A DNA stretch of 64,000 nt from NCBI GenBank assembly GCA_004794655.1, contig SMMW01000503.1:811001-875000 (forward strand), written 5' to 3'. Below, piece by piece: positions 44,055-56,643 of this stretch (positions are counted from its first letter, which is position 1; every line of letters starts with the position of its first letter). A program made the translations under genes and the position numbers. Origin of the DNA: Marisa cornuarietis. Its lineage: Eukaryota; Mollusca; Gastropoda; Architaenioglossa; Ampullariidae. The notes under the pieces were generated by a model that saw only the letters and a program-made list of their open reading frames with translations, did no database searches and had not been told where the DNA came from.

Positions 44055-47000
44055 ATGCCTAAATTGTTTGCCCGCGGCACGAAATTAGTTATTAAGGAAC
44101 GAGTTGTAAGGCAACTTAACCCTGCAACTGGCAGGTTTAAAATGGTGAAAATTCCAGATACCACAAATGTGCAGCCAGCACTGTGCTCTGGATTGGTTAA
44201 AGATGGGGTTCTAATGGAATTAAACCCTTCAACTGGTAAGTTTCAAAAAGTGAAAATTCCAGCAACCTCCAATGTGCAGCCAGTTCTATGCTCCACACCA
44301 GACGTTTTGGATGATCATGGTAAGCAACAGTAATAGTCTTTTAGACCCTTTTATCACAACTACAGTGAGGATTGGCTGACTTGGGTTCAGCTCTATTCTC
44401 AGACATGCTGTTCCCCCTACCCCCATCAGACACTTTCAATTGAGTGTTATCACTTCAAAATCTAATACCTTTACCTTTGAGCTTTGGTTTGAATGTAAAT
44501 GATAGCTACTCTTAGTACTGTTAAAGATTATCAAAAACAAATGTTTACATTTGATGATTGCTTCCAAAGAGGAAATTTTTATTTGTGGTCATAGGAACAA
44601 GTAATGCAGAAAAAGAAAAGGCACAGTACTGGAAATCTCGGCAGCATCGTCAAGCCAGCTGGGATAAAATTCAGAGTCAGCTCCTAAATGTACATACAGA
44701 GCTTTATGCACCCTCCTCTTTGTGCAAGCTATGTCCAGTCGTTCAAGAGGTGCAGCCAGAAGCATTAATCCGATGCTTAGACTGTGGCAGCCACACAGTT
44801 TTCTGTGCAGAGCACTATGTCAGCTACCACCAGAGCTATGCTCCATTTCACTGTGCAGACATTTGGAATGTAAGGTTCACACTCATTAAGTATACTGTGT
44901 AGCTCTGGCACACGTGATTTTGATGTACGAGGCTTATTACTTGCATGTGTGCTATTTGTTCACTTTAAAATTATTCTGTTTGTATTTTTCTTACAGGGCC
45001 ATTGCTTTGTGCCATACAAACCAGTCATATCAACATTGGTACGAGAGGACCACAGAGAGTCTAACTGCTGCAAAAGGATGAGAGCACTGAATGTTGTTGG
45101 AATGCAAGGTTTTGTTGGTTTACAATTTCATTACATTTTGGATCAGTTTTAGAAACAGTTTAGACTTTAAAAGCAAAGTTGCTCGAAGTACCTGAAGTTG
45201 TTAAAACTGTTGAGCTCTGTATCTTAGCCTTAAGTGTACCTATTTAAAAATCAGTATTTTGTGCACTTAATAATGCAGGATTTTTTTTTGTTGATATATA
45301 GGTAGACCACAGATGTTCACATTTGAATTTTGTACCTGTGAGGGAGAAGCAGTAACGCTTCTCCGTCATCGCCTGTGGGCAGCGTCCCCCAACACTCCTA
45401 CAGTTGCATTCACGCTGGACTTGATGACTTGGCTTCGAGCCCTGGTACTGGAGTGCCAGGTGTCAGTTAAGGGATTTGTGGATGCACTTGCCTCCAGGAT
45501 GGATAAAACAGATTGCTTAAATACAAGCCAGGTTAGTTTGTGGCCATTGTTTTAAAATGTTGTGCTGAAAAGCTTAACAGTGCTCACTATTTAAGAAATA
45601 AGACATGAGGATCCATGAATGTCTTCATTAAATGAAATTTAGTTCAGGCAAACATTTTTCACTATTTTGTTTCAGGTGCAGAGTTTATATAGATCTCTGA
45701 TTATTGACTCATTCAGTAATTTCATGAGGCATTACTATGAGATGAGCCACATCCAGCACATTAATAAGGAGCTGGACAATGGAACAGCATGCCCAGCCTG
45801 TGATGTAAAAAAAGTTTTATTTTCACTTTTAAACAACTGTTAAAAAACTTTTCATATTAATTTATTTTAATTAATTTTATGAAATTTCTATTTGCATTTT
45901 TTAGTATTTATTTGGAAATTCCGCACCAAACAAGTAACATATATTTTCTGTAAAAAAATGTTCCTTGCAGTCAACTCATCAGATTCTGTCATTTGATGCC
46001 AACTTTGGCTTGGTGCGGAAGAAATCATCAGGGAAAAGTTTGGGAGAACCTTTTCATAAAGGGCACTACTTTATGGACCAGGCTGAGGTGGATAGCTTTC
46101 TAGCCACGGAGCGTTGCTACACAAAGAAAGGAGAAGGGGTAAGATCATTCAAAATTGTGGGCTGCTTGGTAAACACTAGTGCCATGTGTTTATAATAGGC
46201 ACTTTACCAGGTATTAAACAATCTATTGAAATGCACTAGCAGAATTCATACGTGCTTATACAAATTTGATATACAAACACTTATACATATTCAAATAGAA
46301 TGTTTTAACTGTGTGCATGTTCCTTTGCAGGACTGTAGCAATTTCCAAGCAGGAGATAATACAAGGTCCAAATCACGAACCGACAAGCTGGATGAAACGG
46401 CAGTTTTTGGCTGTGCATGCCGACATGAATTTCCACGGCTTTTTTTCAGTCTGAAACATGGTGAAAGGTATTTGTTAGGTTTTAAAGGTAGTTAATAATT
46501 AAGTGTTCAAGGACAATTGAATATTCAAGAACTTCCAAAAGTGAGGTGTTTAGTATTAGTTTGATTTTCACAATTTTTTTTGTATGCAGGCTTGGGTATG
46601 CAGTCTTTTTGTTAAAAAACCTGATGGAGGGAAATAATCAACGATTGACTGTCATGTATGACATTGCTTGTGTACTGGAAGCACATTTAAGGGTTTGTAT
46701 ATTTTCTGTGTATTAAGATTTTACCTGCAGTTGGCACCTGTAATATGCAATGTATTGTTTTGCTTTTTTTGTTTGATATTGGGTTATAATCTTTGTTCAT
46801 GGTCACATCATAATGCTTTTTACTTTCTGTTGTGATGCAGAAAAACAGCAGTATTGATTTTGCACGACTGCAGTTTGCACTTCCAATTTTTCACAGCTAT
46901 GGCCACAAAATGTCATGTCAGGTGAGAGAATGTCAGTATTCAAAATCAATGTAGAGTTTGGATCAGTGTCATGAATATGAGCCACAAGAGTTTAAATTAA

Positions 47001-49451
47001 CAGCGTAAGCTAATATTTTAAATTATATGTATATTCTAATAATATATAAAATAAAGAAATAATTTCTTGGCCTTTTTTGTTTATTGTGAAAATTTATTAA
47101 TGCCATGCCTTGCAAGATGATTTCATGATACTGATTGTCCATTTTAGTCACTTCTTTACTCTTCTTTATTCTCTCTTTACTACTAAAAGAAAAGGAAATG
47201 GATGCCACTTTGAAGTAGGCAACAAATACTTAGAAGCAGGATTATTTTTTCTCCTAACTGAATTACACATTCATCACATACATTATTATTGTTATAGTTG
47301 ATATATGGCCCAAGAAAAGCCAAAGGCATTGGTCTGACTGATGGGGAAACCATGGAGAGGCTGTGGTCTTATTTGAGAAAGTTCTCCATCATCACCAAGC
47401 AAATGACTTCTCAGCGCCGCGTGGACCTTTTAACGGATGCTTTGCTACATTATGCATCAAAGCTGCGGAAGAAATTGGGTGTGTAATATAAGTGTTCTTA
47501 AAAGACTAGTTGTTTGTTGATTTACTTTTATACACGAAATATCTTGCAATATATTATTATTCATATTAATTGTGTGATGGCTTGTTCATTTTGTTTTTTT
47601 ATAGGTAAGCACATTCAGCACAAGCTGAAAAAGGCAGAAATAGCAGAGGAAGACTGTAAACAGCAATTGCATAAGCTTATGCCATACCTAGAAGGTATGT
47701 CAAACCAAAGACTATGCATGCCATAGTGTATGATTTTTCTAGTGTTATGTATGTAACCTGCTTTATTCATTGTTTGTCTATATTATAAGTTATTGTCACT
47801 CCGTTATACAATTGGAGTTACTCTAAAAAGTCAGATGTTTTGTTGTTATATAATTTTCTTGTTTCTTTAGAGACCATGAACCCGGCAACCATTGAGCGCT
47901 GGCAATTGGAGGAAAAAAATGCCTGCAAGGTAGCAGATGGTAAGTAATCACTGTGGGATGACACCCAAACAGTTATATTCATAATTATTGATTTCAGACT
48001 TTCTCTCATTTTTCCTTTTTTTGTATTTTATCTGATTTCAGGGTTAATGACTGCAAGAGAGAAATATGTGCTGGCTCTGTATGACTTGTACAGCAAACAG
48101 TAAGTTGTTGATCATGTAACTGTTTCTGCATCATACCCATAATCAATAAGCCATTTTGAAAACATTTAAAGGCAAGATGTACGTTGCAATTCCTCTTTGA
48201 AATGCAAGGCTGTGCTCTAATTTGCAGGTCTTCAGCTGCTGAATTAAGCCAGCAAGAAGAGAATGCCAATCCTGAACTTTTCAGGTGACTGTTTTTCAGT
48301 TTACAGCTTTATGGAGTTTTGAGTGATCACACTGGTGAATTAGGTATTGTTTCTCTGGAGACAAGTGAGTGCCAAAGAATTGCTATGTCTGGCTACTGTT
48401 GTAACATGTTGGCTAGTGATTCTAAAACTAGAATCTTAAACTAGTAATGTTTAATAGATATTAAAAATAAATTGCACTTTCTACAATGCTACTGTATTTT
48501 GTGAACAGGCTTGCTGAAAGGGTTCGGAGATTTCAACAAGGAGGCCATGAGGTGTTTGCAAGTGGCAGCACAGAATATAAAGAGGCACTGACTAGTGCCG
48601 TCAATAGCCACCGCAGATCTCACATCAACAAGCTGAGGGCAGCTGCAGCAGAAAGGAGGAGCAGCTTAATTCAGTTGCATGAAGCACGTATGTACAATTG
48701 ATAGTGTAGAAGTGGAGGAAGGGGAAATCATTTTCTTTTAACTGTGACTTGACTATATGGTTATGAAGACCTCTCTTATTATTTTTAGTCTTCAGCATGA
48801 GTACGTTGAGTAGCATATGGTTAATGTTGTCTATTATTTCCAGGTGGACAGGAGGTGGCAAAGAAGATAAGCAAGACCGTCACTAAGCTGAACAAGCAAA
48901 TGAAACTCCTGATCACCAGCTATAACAGCTATAGTGACGTTGAATCCAGCTTGCCATCTACCCTCAGTTTTGCAGATGTTTCATCTGAGGACTGTCAGGT
49001 ATTTTCAGCATTGCCAGGCATCCCTGATATTAAAAGAAAAATAATTCGTATCAAAGACATGGCTGCACGCTGCACAGAAGAAGCACACCTTCTTAAAGTA
49101 GAAGCAGCTACTGCAAGGCAATTTTATGTGGAAAAAATTGCACAGTGCCAGCAACTTATAGCTAATCAGATCTCAGAAGTGAACATTGACTCTGTGTGCA
49201 GCCGGTATGCCATAGGCTGGCGTGCGCTGTTATATCAGCAAGTATTTACATACGAACAGCGTCTGGCTGAGCTCGAGTTTCGTAGCTGCTCAGCATCCAT
49301 CCAATTAGAAGAACCTTGTCCTTTGATAGACAAAGAGCTCTTGGAAATCTCAAATCTAGAAAGAGATGAACTTTTGTCGAGGGTGGAGGATGGCCTTGAT
49401 GAAGTTGAAGAGTCGGACGACGAGGAAAGAGAAAGGGATGATGATAGCTGA
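44055..49451 (+). CDS. KDZ transposase, 16 exons, 913 aa
   Basis: DDE-type transposase of the Kyakuja-Dileera-Zisupton superfamily. Exons: 44055-44319, 44595-44869, 44997-45108, 45302-45531, 45676-45804, 45971-46138, 46331-46467, 46590-46692, 46841-46921, 47298-47478, 47605-47694, 47871-47939, 48042-48099, 48228-48284, 48509-48687, 48844-49451. Every intron is GT/AG and every phase matches, so the 2742-nt frame is uninterrupted. Residues 20-80 hold two copies of a 25-residue repeat (LNPATGRFKMVKIP, LNPSTGKFQKVKIP). Residues 132-175 form the CxC-type cluster (C132..C135, C149..C152, C159, H162). The catalytic core has SFDANFGLVRKK (D346), LTVMYDIAC (D463), HSYGHKMSCQ and GIGLTDGETMERLW (E517 or E520), in the family order. 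The C-terminal 350 residues are helical and end in a very acidic tail. D/D/E assignment is from family knowledge. Confidence 0.93.
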
Positions 49452-51185
49452 TATTTTTGTATCATGCGTTTTAGTTTGTTTTTGAAATTCATATTGTTTC
49501 TGTGTTAGGTACTGGACTCTTGCTTTGTTTTCTTTTTCTGTCATTTTCTTTTCAGGCTATGTCATCTGCATAGATTACAATATGACAGGACACAATGTGT
49601 AAATATTGTGTTTTGTCTTTGTGTTGGCTATGTTATTATTAGAAAGCTTTATCATATGTAATGAGAGTTACTTGGCAATTAGGTTCTAGTTTTGTGTCCT
49701 CTTTGCTTCCTATTTGGACATGCTTTTGGTTTTTTTACAGTTTATTTCATATTACACCACATGACAATACTCTTTTGTATATAACAATTACAGTGAGTAA
49801 AGACCACACAAAGACACATACAAATACATATAAATATTATCAATTTTCAGAACAGCTATTTCCAAGTACTGAAATTGAAAATTATTATAAAACTCAGCAT
49901 CAGAGACAGTGGAAGCTTAACAGTATCACACGGTTATTATGTCTTATTAGGAGTAGTATTTCTTTACAGTTATACAATATATTTCTCATTTACCAGGAAT
50001 AAATTTTGTGTTCAGTGATAAAAAAGTGGAAGGAGAGCAATCTTTCTTTACATGCATGAAGACATTGCTAGCAATTAATGGATTTGTCATACAACACAGA
50101 AGGCCAATATGTACTAGACAAGGAAAGTTTATACAATAGATATGGATGGCTTGGTCAATAGACGTACACAAGAGATATAAAGAAATTGTCAAAGCATGTA
50201 ACTTAAAAATCAAACTACCAGATGTTGATAAGGAGACCATTGATCTTCAAAATTTTCACATTGCCTAGATATAACTGCATTAGATTTTTCAATTTTGTAT
50301 CTGTTTTCATGATTTTTGTGATTGAAAGAACTGAAGGTTTATCTTTTTTTCATTTTACTTGAGTAAATATGTTGTTCAGCAAGCAGTAACATAAAGTCAA
50401 AGGCTGCACAATATTAAAATTATTATTACATCCAAAAAGGATAAAGTGTTCACAACAGTTTATTTGATCGTTGTTTTTATTTTTTCATATGTTCAAAATT
50501 TTTTCAGAATATTTGGACTGTCATACATTTCCACAAAATTTGTTGAATGTTATCTTTCTTATCTCTACAATAATCACAAAATTCATCTTATTCTATACCC
50601 ATATTGACCAGTGTCACTTTTGTAGACATCTTAGCCTTATATCTTTAATTAGTGTAATTTTGTTCAGGATACAGTGCCATTTAACATATCTCACCAATTT
50701 ATATTCCCATTTATCACAGCATTTTGATTTGGGCAAGGGTTAGTAATATATCATAGTACTGTCTTGCTCCTTTTTTATGGAATAAAAGCCTGATATGATG
50801 AACCTAGTTTCTGTAAAAGGTGACCTAATTTATAGTGAGGTCAATTTGATGTTTCCACTGGTAACATGTACATTTCTGTTTGCTAATGAATTTGATAAAG
50901 CCATTTTCTATTCACTTTTGAGCATTTAGCCATTTTGCAAATGGGGTATGTGCGCATGTTGGTGTGAGTTCCAGATAAAACTGATACAATTGCAATTATT
51001 TGTGTATGACACCTAAGAATATAATATTGCTGCCTGTTACTTGGACATTGCTTATGCTTGCACACTGTCTAAAGATATTTTCTTTAGTTTTACCAGCTGG
51101 GAAAGTGAGGTGTGAATACATACAAACTACCATTTAATAGGAACAAAACGAGTTGTTACAAGAATGCTTTTAACAGTTATTAGTT
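49452..51185. other. transposase 3' flank; no gene seen
   Basis: AT-rich, with possible polyadenylation signals (AATAAA near 50000, AATAAAAG near 50781). No coding exon found. Confidence 0.45.
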
Positions 51186-51733
51186 AACATTCAGGGTGAA
51201 GAACCTTTTTTCTTCCAAAGGCCACTTTGATGTTTATAACATCATTTGCAGTCCACACAAAATCATCGACCTCAAAAGTAACCTGTTCTGTTTGGTGAAG
51301 CTGTAGTTCCTCTCAGCATGTTAACACTTTTGCAACATGTACAACCTCAGCCTGCCTGGTTTTGCTGTCCTCACAATCAAACTTTTTGTCATTAGCTACT
51401 TCAAAAATATGGTCTGCTGCTATGAAAAGGATAGTAAAGTAATTATTAAGAGCCTGTATAATTTGTTTTTGATTAGTTCCTAGAGGAGACAGCTAGAGTA
51501 TATAGTAAGAAACCCTTATTTTTTCCTGATGCACACTTTTCTGTTTGTAGTTGGGCGATGAAAGTAAATTAATAATAATTAAATAATGACTATTTAGTAC
51601 ATGTTTCACCTGATGGAGTTCATGGCATTTACAGTCTACACCCAACCATTATTGTACATGCACATATAAACTCAAACCTAAAGGAGTTCTAAACGCCAAA
51701 GCTTTTTCATCCGCTCATCTTTTGGAAATCCCT
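51186..51733 (-). pseudogene. remnant cargo gene, possibly THAP-type
   Basis: Two exon-like pieces on the minus strand. 51733-51680 follows TTATCCTTTCAG and reads GFPKDERMKKLWRLELL before a stop; FPKD...W is the signature of the second half of a THAP domain. 51425-51187 follows an ATAG acceptor-like site and reads DHIFEVANDKKFDCED...VAKVLTC, one TGA, then ELQLHQTEQVTFEVDDFVWT... to a stop, all in one frame. The in-frame TGA and lack of a first THAP exon suggest decay. Whether the pieces belong together is unknown. Confidence 0.35.
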
Positions 51734-52924
51734 GAAAGGATAATGTTAGAATGTAATACTGAACTGTACAAGTGTTCATGATCATTATTAGCCAATGTGA
51801 TCGAAGAACGCTACATGTATCAACAGCCAATATTACACCGGAAGTGGTATACCATTGGCTTGAAGTAAAGGTCCCATGAATGCCTAACTGACCGAATTAA
51901 ATCATCCATACAGACTATGGGCAGCCGACGATCCCGTCTCGTAATCGTGTGTGTCCAGTCACGTAATGGACGTTCCGCGGCGATTGTCTCTCAAAATATA
52001 ACTATAATTATTATCATTATACACTCAATGTAAATTTCGGGTGTTATGAGAAAAGCTCAAAGATTTACAGAAATCTGCGGTAGCCTTGGCGGGCCGGAAC
52101 AAATGATCTCGCGGGCGGGACACCAGCCTCTGGTTTACATCAACCAATGCCTTATACACCCAAAATGTAGTCTTTTCAGGACAATGAATGCATTATTGTT
52201 AACAACTAGTGGACTCAAATGATGAACACGGAATAAATTAAACGCACCTTGATCATGGTCGAGCCACTCCAACATGAAATGTGAACAGAAGACTGTTAAC
52301 AGCATAGCCAAGAGGTAACATTCTGGTTCAGCAGGAAACCTTTCGCATGACAGCAAAGGGGTGCAGTTTGGTCTGGTTCGGTTAGAGCAACCGGCACTTT
52401 ACACAGCACTGTCAAAAACGACCCTTCCGAGTAACTTGCAGAAGAATCTACACCAAGATGTATATAGGAACACGTGGCTGGCAAACATGACGAAATGTAT
52501 TGGTTCTTCCATGCAAGACCTGCTTCGGGAAGCTGCAAGCCCTGTAAGCATAACTACTGGTAGGTCAACATCTGTCAAGTTTTGTGTATGTGAACATATA
52601 GTATAATGATGGGATTGCTTCCGGCATTGGGATTGCTTCCAACGATATCCACTCCGCAGAATTTATGGGGATTTCTCGACCTGTCACGCCAGGAAGATGC
52701 GCCTCAATTACAGAATAAGAGAGAATAGGCCAAAATAAGGACATAATTAATTGGCAAACTCTCCGCCACATGGTAACTATATAATGCTTCCATGCCCTAT
52801 ATTGGGAAAAGTGTGCCTCAGTTACATGGGAAGGACCGGGAAGACATGAGAAGGTTATAGAATGTAGAAAGAGGACAGGAGAATGGATAATCACTGAATG
52901 ACAACAATACGTGATACAGTCATA
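51734..52924. other. no gene seen
   Basis: Open frames overlap on both strands at 52296-52606 (about 80 codons each) but neither has recognisable motifs or splice partners. Confidence 0.4.
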
Positions 52925-53718
52925 CATTCTTTATTACAATATAATAAATAATAATACAAATAATAAATGAGGATTTGTATAGCGCATATTCACACTCATA
53001 GAGAGCATGCTCTTAGCGCTTAAAACGGGGAAGACTAAATGGACAGAACAAGAGGGACGGAAGAATAAACGACAGTACTGACGACAAACAGAAAACAAAG
53101 ACAACACAAGAAGGCACCAAGTATCAGGAAGAGAGAAATATAGTGATTCTGCAGAGAAAGATGGGTAAAAAAGTAGCAAGAGCGGAAGGGGGAAGGGTAA
53201 GAAGGACGAGCATTGTGTGGACTGTGTTAGGAGTAATGCTCAAGGAAGAGGTGCGTTTTCAGTGCAGATTTGAAAGATTCAGTTGTAGGAAGGTGGCGGA
53301 TATGGAAAGGAAGAGAGTCCCATTGTTTTGATGCACAGTAACCAAAAATCCTGTGACCATATGTTGTTCTGCTGACAGGAACTGGTAGGATACGGTCATC
53401 AGAGGAAGAGCGGAGCTGTCTGGCCAGGATGTAAGGGATGAGAAGTTCAGAGAAATAATCAGGACAGGAGCCTGTAAAGAAATTAAAACACAGCACAGAC
53501 AGTTTGTACTGAATGCGAGAATGGACGGGTAGCCAGTGTAGAAAACGAAGGAGAGGAGTGACATAGTCCCGTTTCGTGGCTCTTAGCACCAGATGTGCAG
53601 CGGAGTTCTGTACTTTCTGGAGTCTCTCAATGAGGTAGTCAAGTCGAGAAAGAACAAATACACAAACAAGAGTGTTGGTAGCGCGTGTATCGATTATACT
53701 ACAAATACTCCCAGCCAA
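52925..53718 (-). mobile_element. LINE 3' end nested in the KDZ element (CR1/Jockey-like)
   Basis: The minus-strand ORF 53718-53227 gives the C-terminal RT region: SRLDYLIERLQKVQNSAAHL, FLHWLPVHSRIQYKLSVLCF, QLRSSSDDRILPVP, a TTYGHRIFGYCASKQWDSLP segment, FKSALKTHLF. Its 3' UTR has AGCGCATATTCACACTCATA near 52980 and ends in an AAT/ATT-rich tail at 52925-52965. The remaining ORF is open, so the insertion is fairly young, but it is heavily 5'-truncated. Confidence 0.87.
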
Positions 53719-54929
53719 ACACTAACCTTAATCTAAATTTTTTTAAGATTGAACAAAACAAAATTTACTTTAAAATCGGAAGCTGACACCTTCCCTCCAG
53801 CTCATCTCTCGGCTCTCCTCCACGTGTGTGGTTGTCTCTACCTTTCTGCTCCTTGGCTTTCTCTCTCTCTCTATATATATATATAACTTTGCACACACTG
53901 TTTATTTTTTTTAACCTACTATTCGTGGAGATCATCGCTAGCCATAGGTCAGTCACATGCGACCTTGGCTTATAACATCCATAACGGATCACCAAAGTCC
54001 GACCGGTCCCAGCACAGGCCCATACTCAGATCAATCGAAGCCTCGTCTTGTATGGGCACAGACGTGAGTGCAGGCCCAGCTACTGGTCAGTCCATACTGA
54101 GTGACGCATTCACCAGCCATGCAGGTCGCCCTTATATTGCGTACATAGATAATATGGCCAGCTATTTGGTCAGACCATGCTGAATAACCTGGCTCACCGC
54201 TTTTATTCCATTATCCTTGTTTCTTCTTTGGCTACAATCTTCACGCCTTGTGGAAACAAATTACTGTACGGCCATCATTACATCTCTCATCCGGTGTGCC
54301 AATGCTGTTGCTGTCACGAAGGCCGTCTTGGTGCATTGTAAAATCAGGAACCAGAAACCAGCAGTATGATAAATGCAATGCTCTACAGAGCACTCCTTGT
54401 TTTGTAAAATGGAGTGGTCCAGAACGCATCCTAGCGCATCGCGTTTATGACTACATTGTGCGTGTATATGTGAACCTGAAAATACAGCAAAAGTCTAGTC
54501 CCAGGTTCAGTGTCTTACCTGTTTTGTCAACGGTTTAAGGAAAGAGTAGGTTTTCTCGACACCGAGTCATTAGCTCTGAGGCCACATACACGGTCTACTT
54601 CAAGATCCAGCGCACCTTCGAATTGAAGTAAGCGGGGATATCAATGCCTTGCGTTGAATACATCGTGAATGACCTGTACAATCATCTAGCGTGAGAGAAC
54701 ACCTGTCAAACTGCTCACACTTTATGCATGTTTGTTCTCTCGACACTTTGGACCACATTCAGCATGCATTTCTTGACGAACCCGCTGTTCTCGAACGCCA
54801 TAATATCTTGCAATATTATATGCCAGAATATAACTTGCTTTTGTTGCCGCCTGAAAGGTTTTGCTCTGTTGCGTAAAAATGTTCTGCTCTAGCCATCTGT
54901 CTCTTTCCTGTCAACCACTGACTGTTACC
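53719..54929. other. no gene seen
   Basis: A short (TA)n lies at 53873-53884. A few 60-95-codon plus-strand ORFs have no recognisable motif. Confidence 0.4.
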
Positions 54930-55070
54930 AATACAGCTGTTCTGAGTTCATCTCTCGTCTCGGGCACAGGCACAATGTTCTTTCTCTGCATGTGGCATCT
55001 GTTTACAGGGCTGGCTGCCTTGCCGTGATATAGCCTTAGTTGCTGGCTCGGCGTAAAACACTAATTCCTA
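54930..55070 (+). mobile_element. SINE, 5'-truncated, nested in the KDZ element
   Basis: Carries the family body: TTCTTTCTCTGCATGTGGC, GGGCTGGCTGCCTTGCCG, TAGCCTTAGTTGCTGGCTC and the GTAAAACACTAATTCC end. The tRNA-like head is lost apart from a GAGTTCATCTCTCG remnant of the B box. A shorter piece of the same tail lies near 60975-61030. Confidence 0.75.
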
Positions 55071-56640
55071 CCCACCCGTCTCTCATGTCCTCCATTACGA
55101 TTAACTTTAATGGTACTTACAGCACGAGAATATTTTGCGCAGACACTGACCGATTGAGACTAGGATCGGTTATTTTGCAAAATAACCTAAACATTGTAGG
55201 CCCGATGTATACCGATGACACAATCATGTCCCTGCGCTGTCACAAGACCGGTAAATGGTCAGACTAAACAGTCATGCTGTGTGACATGTTGCCGCTAGCA
55301 TTTTCATTGAAGGCAGCCGCCGCCGTCTCATAACTCTACATTTACATGTTTAATTAAAAATATTATGAAAACAAGTCCATTTAACATTTTGGCAGACAGG
55401 TCGGCCCCAAAACTGGCTGTACTCGTACTGTGCTTACCACTGCTTTAGACCATAACCAGCTTACATGAAAATATCTCAAAGGTTGCTGGATAACCATAAA
55501 TCCATTAGTCATCTTTATTTATTTTTTACCTAAGCAGCAGATTAGTCAACATGCTTTGAAATGAGGGAAAGAAGTAGGGGTAGCAGCAAGTGATTGCTTA
55601 GTCATATTGCTGGATGTTATGATGCATTCGTTGTCCCCTGCATGTACAATTAGGTGACTGGTGCATACTCCTTCATTATTCCTCCTACCTACATTTGCCT
55701 ATCCCAGATCATAGTGCCCATTGGTGCAGGCACCATCACACAGTCAGGGTGATCTTAAGAGAAATCTTTGTAAAACGCTAACAAGTCTAGCCTGATGCCT
55801 ACTACATGTGCATGTGTTGCTTTGGCATCATGTTCTACCTGCCCTCTCTACATCCTTCGTACACAAAGCTTTTTCTTATGCAAATGTCATACATCACTAT
55901 TTTACTCTTACTTGCTCATGGATCAACTATGTGTAAAGGTCATACATCAATGTGTGCACATAGGTGCAGCAGTTCAAAATATGAAGTAATTTTGGAATAA
56001 AGAAGAGATGAAAAGTTTGTAAAGTTGTTTTATTTAAAAAAGAAGCAACAGGTAGCTTGCAAAGTAAACATCATTCAAATGTAGCTATCAAATTTGAACA
56101 CACTGTAGCAGAACACTTATTACATACTGCCCCAAGAACTACACATGTTACATAAACACCACAGTCTGTTACTGACCAGTCAGATCCAGATTTGATAAGT
56201 TATAAACTGTTCCAAATAAGCAAGGAAGGATAAGATCCGAAATATCTAACATTTTTAGATTCCCGGTAATCTTTATTTTTAAGACCCCCTTGGCCAATTG
56301 TGCTAATTGAAGTTCACGTGTGATTTACACACATCTATGCGATAGCAAACACTGATTAACAGAAACTTTCAATGTACATATAGGATTAAATAATGCAGAG
56401 TAACAAGGCAACATTAAAAAAATTACCCACACAAAACAAAGCTTCATAAAAAAAAGTTACAGATCACTGTTAGTGAAAACTCTCATGACATCTAAACGTC
56501 ACACATAAACAAATTGTGTATAATTGGTTTTCAAAGTAAGTTACAGAATCAAACACGATTATTGCATGCCACATATAAAAACGCAAGGTTTCTTTTTTTT
56601 TTTGGAATACAATAAAAAGAATGGAAGACGGCTAGTCCAG
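55071..56640. other. no gene seen
   Basis: AT-rich interior of the KDZ element and downstream flank of the partner gene. Nothing recognisable. Confidence 0.4.
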
Positions 56641-56643
56641 ATG

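Noticed and set aside
49235..49492. Serine-rich minus-strand ORF over the transposase last exon
   Set aside because: It is the antisense shadow of the acidic C-terminal tail of the transposase.
51187..51425. Selenocysteine codon for the in-frame TGA
   Set aside because: No selenoprotein family resemblance and no identifiable SECIS element; simple decay is more likely.
52296..52606. A further gene in the KDZ interior from overlapping ORFs of about 80 codons on both strands
   Set aside because: No recognisable motif, no consistent splice partners, and both strands are equally open.
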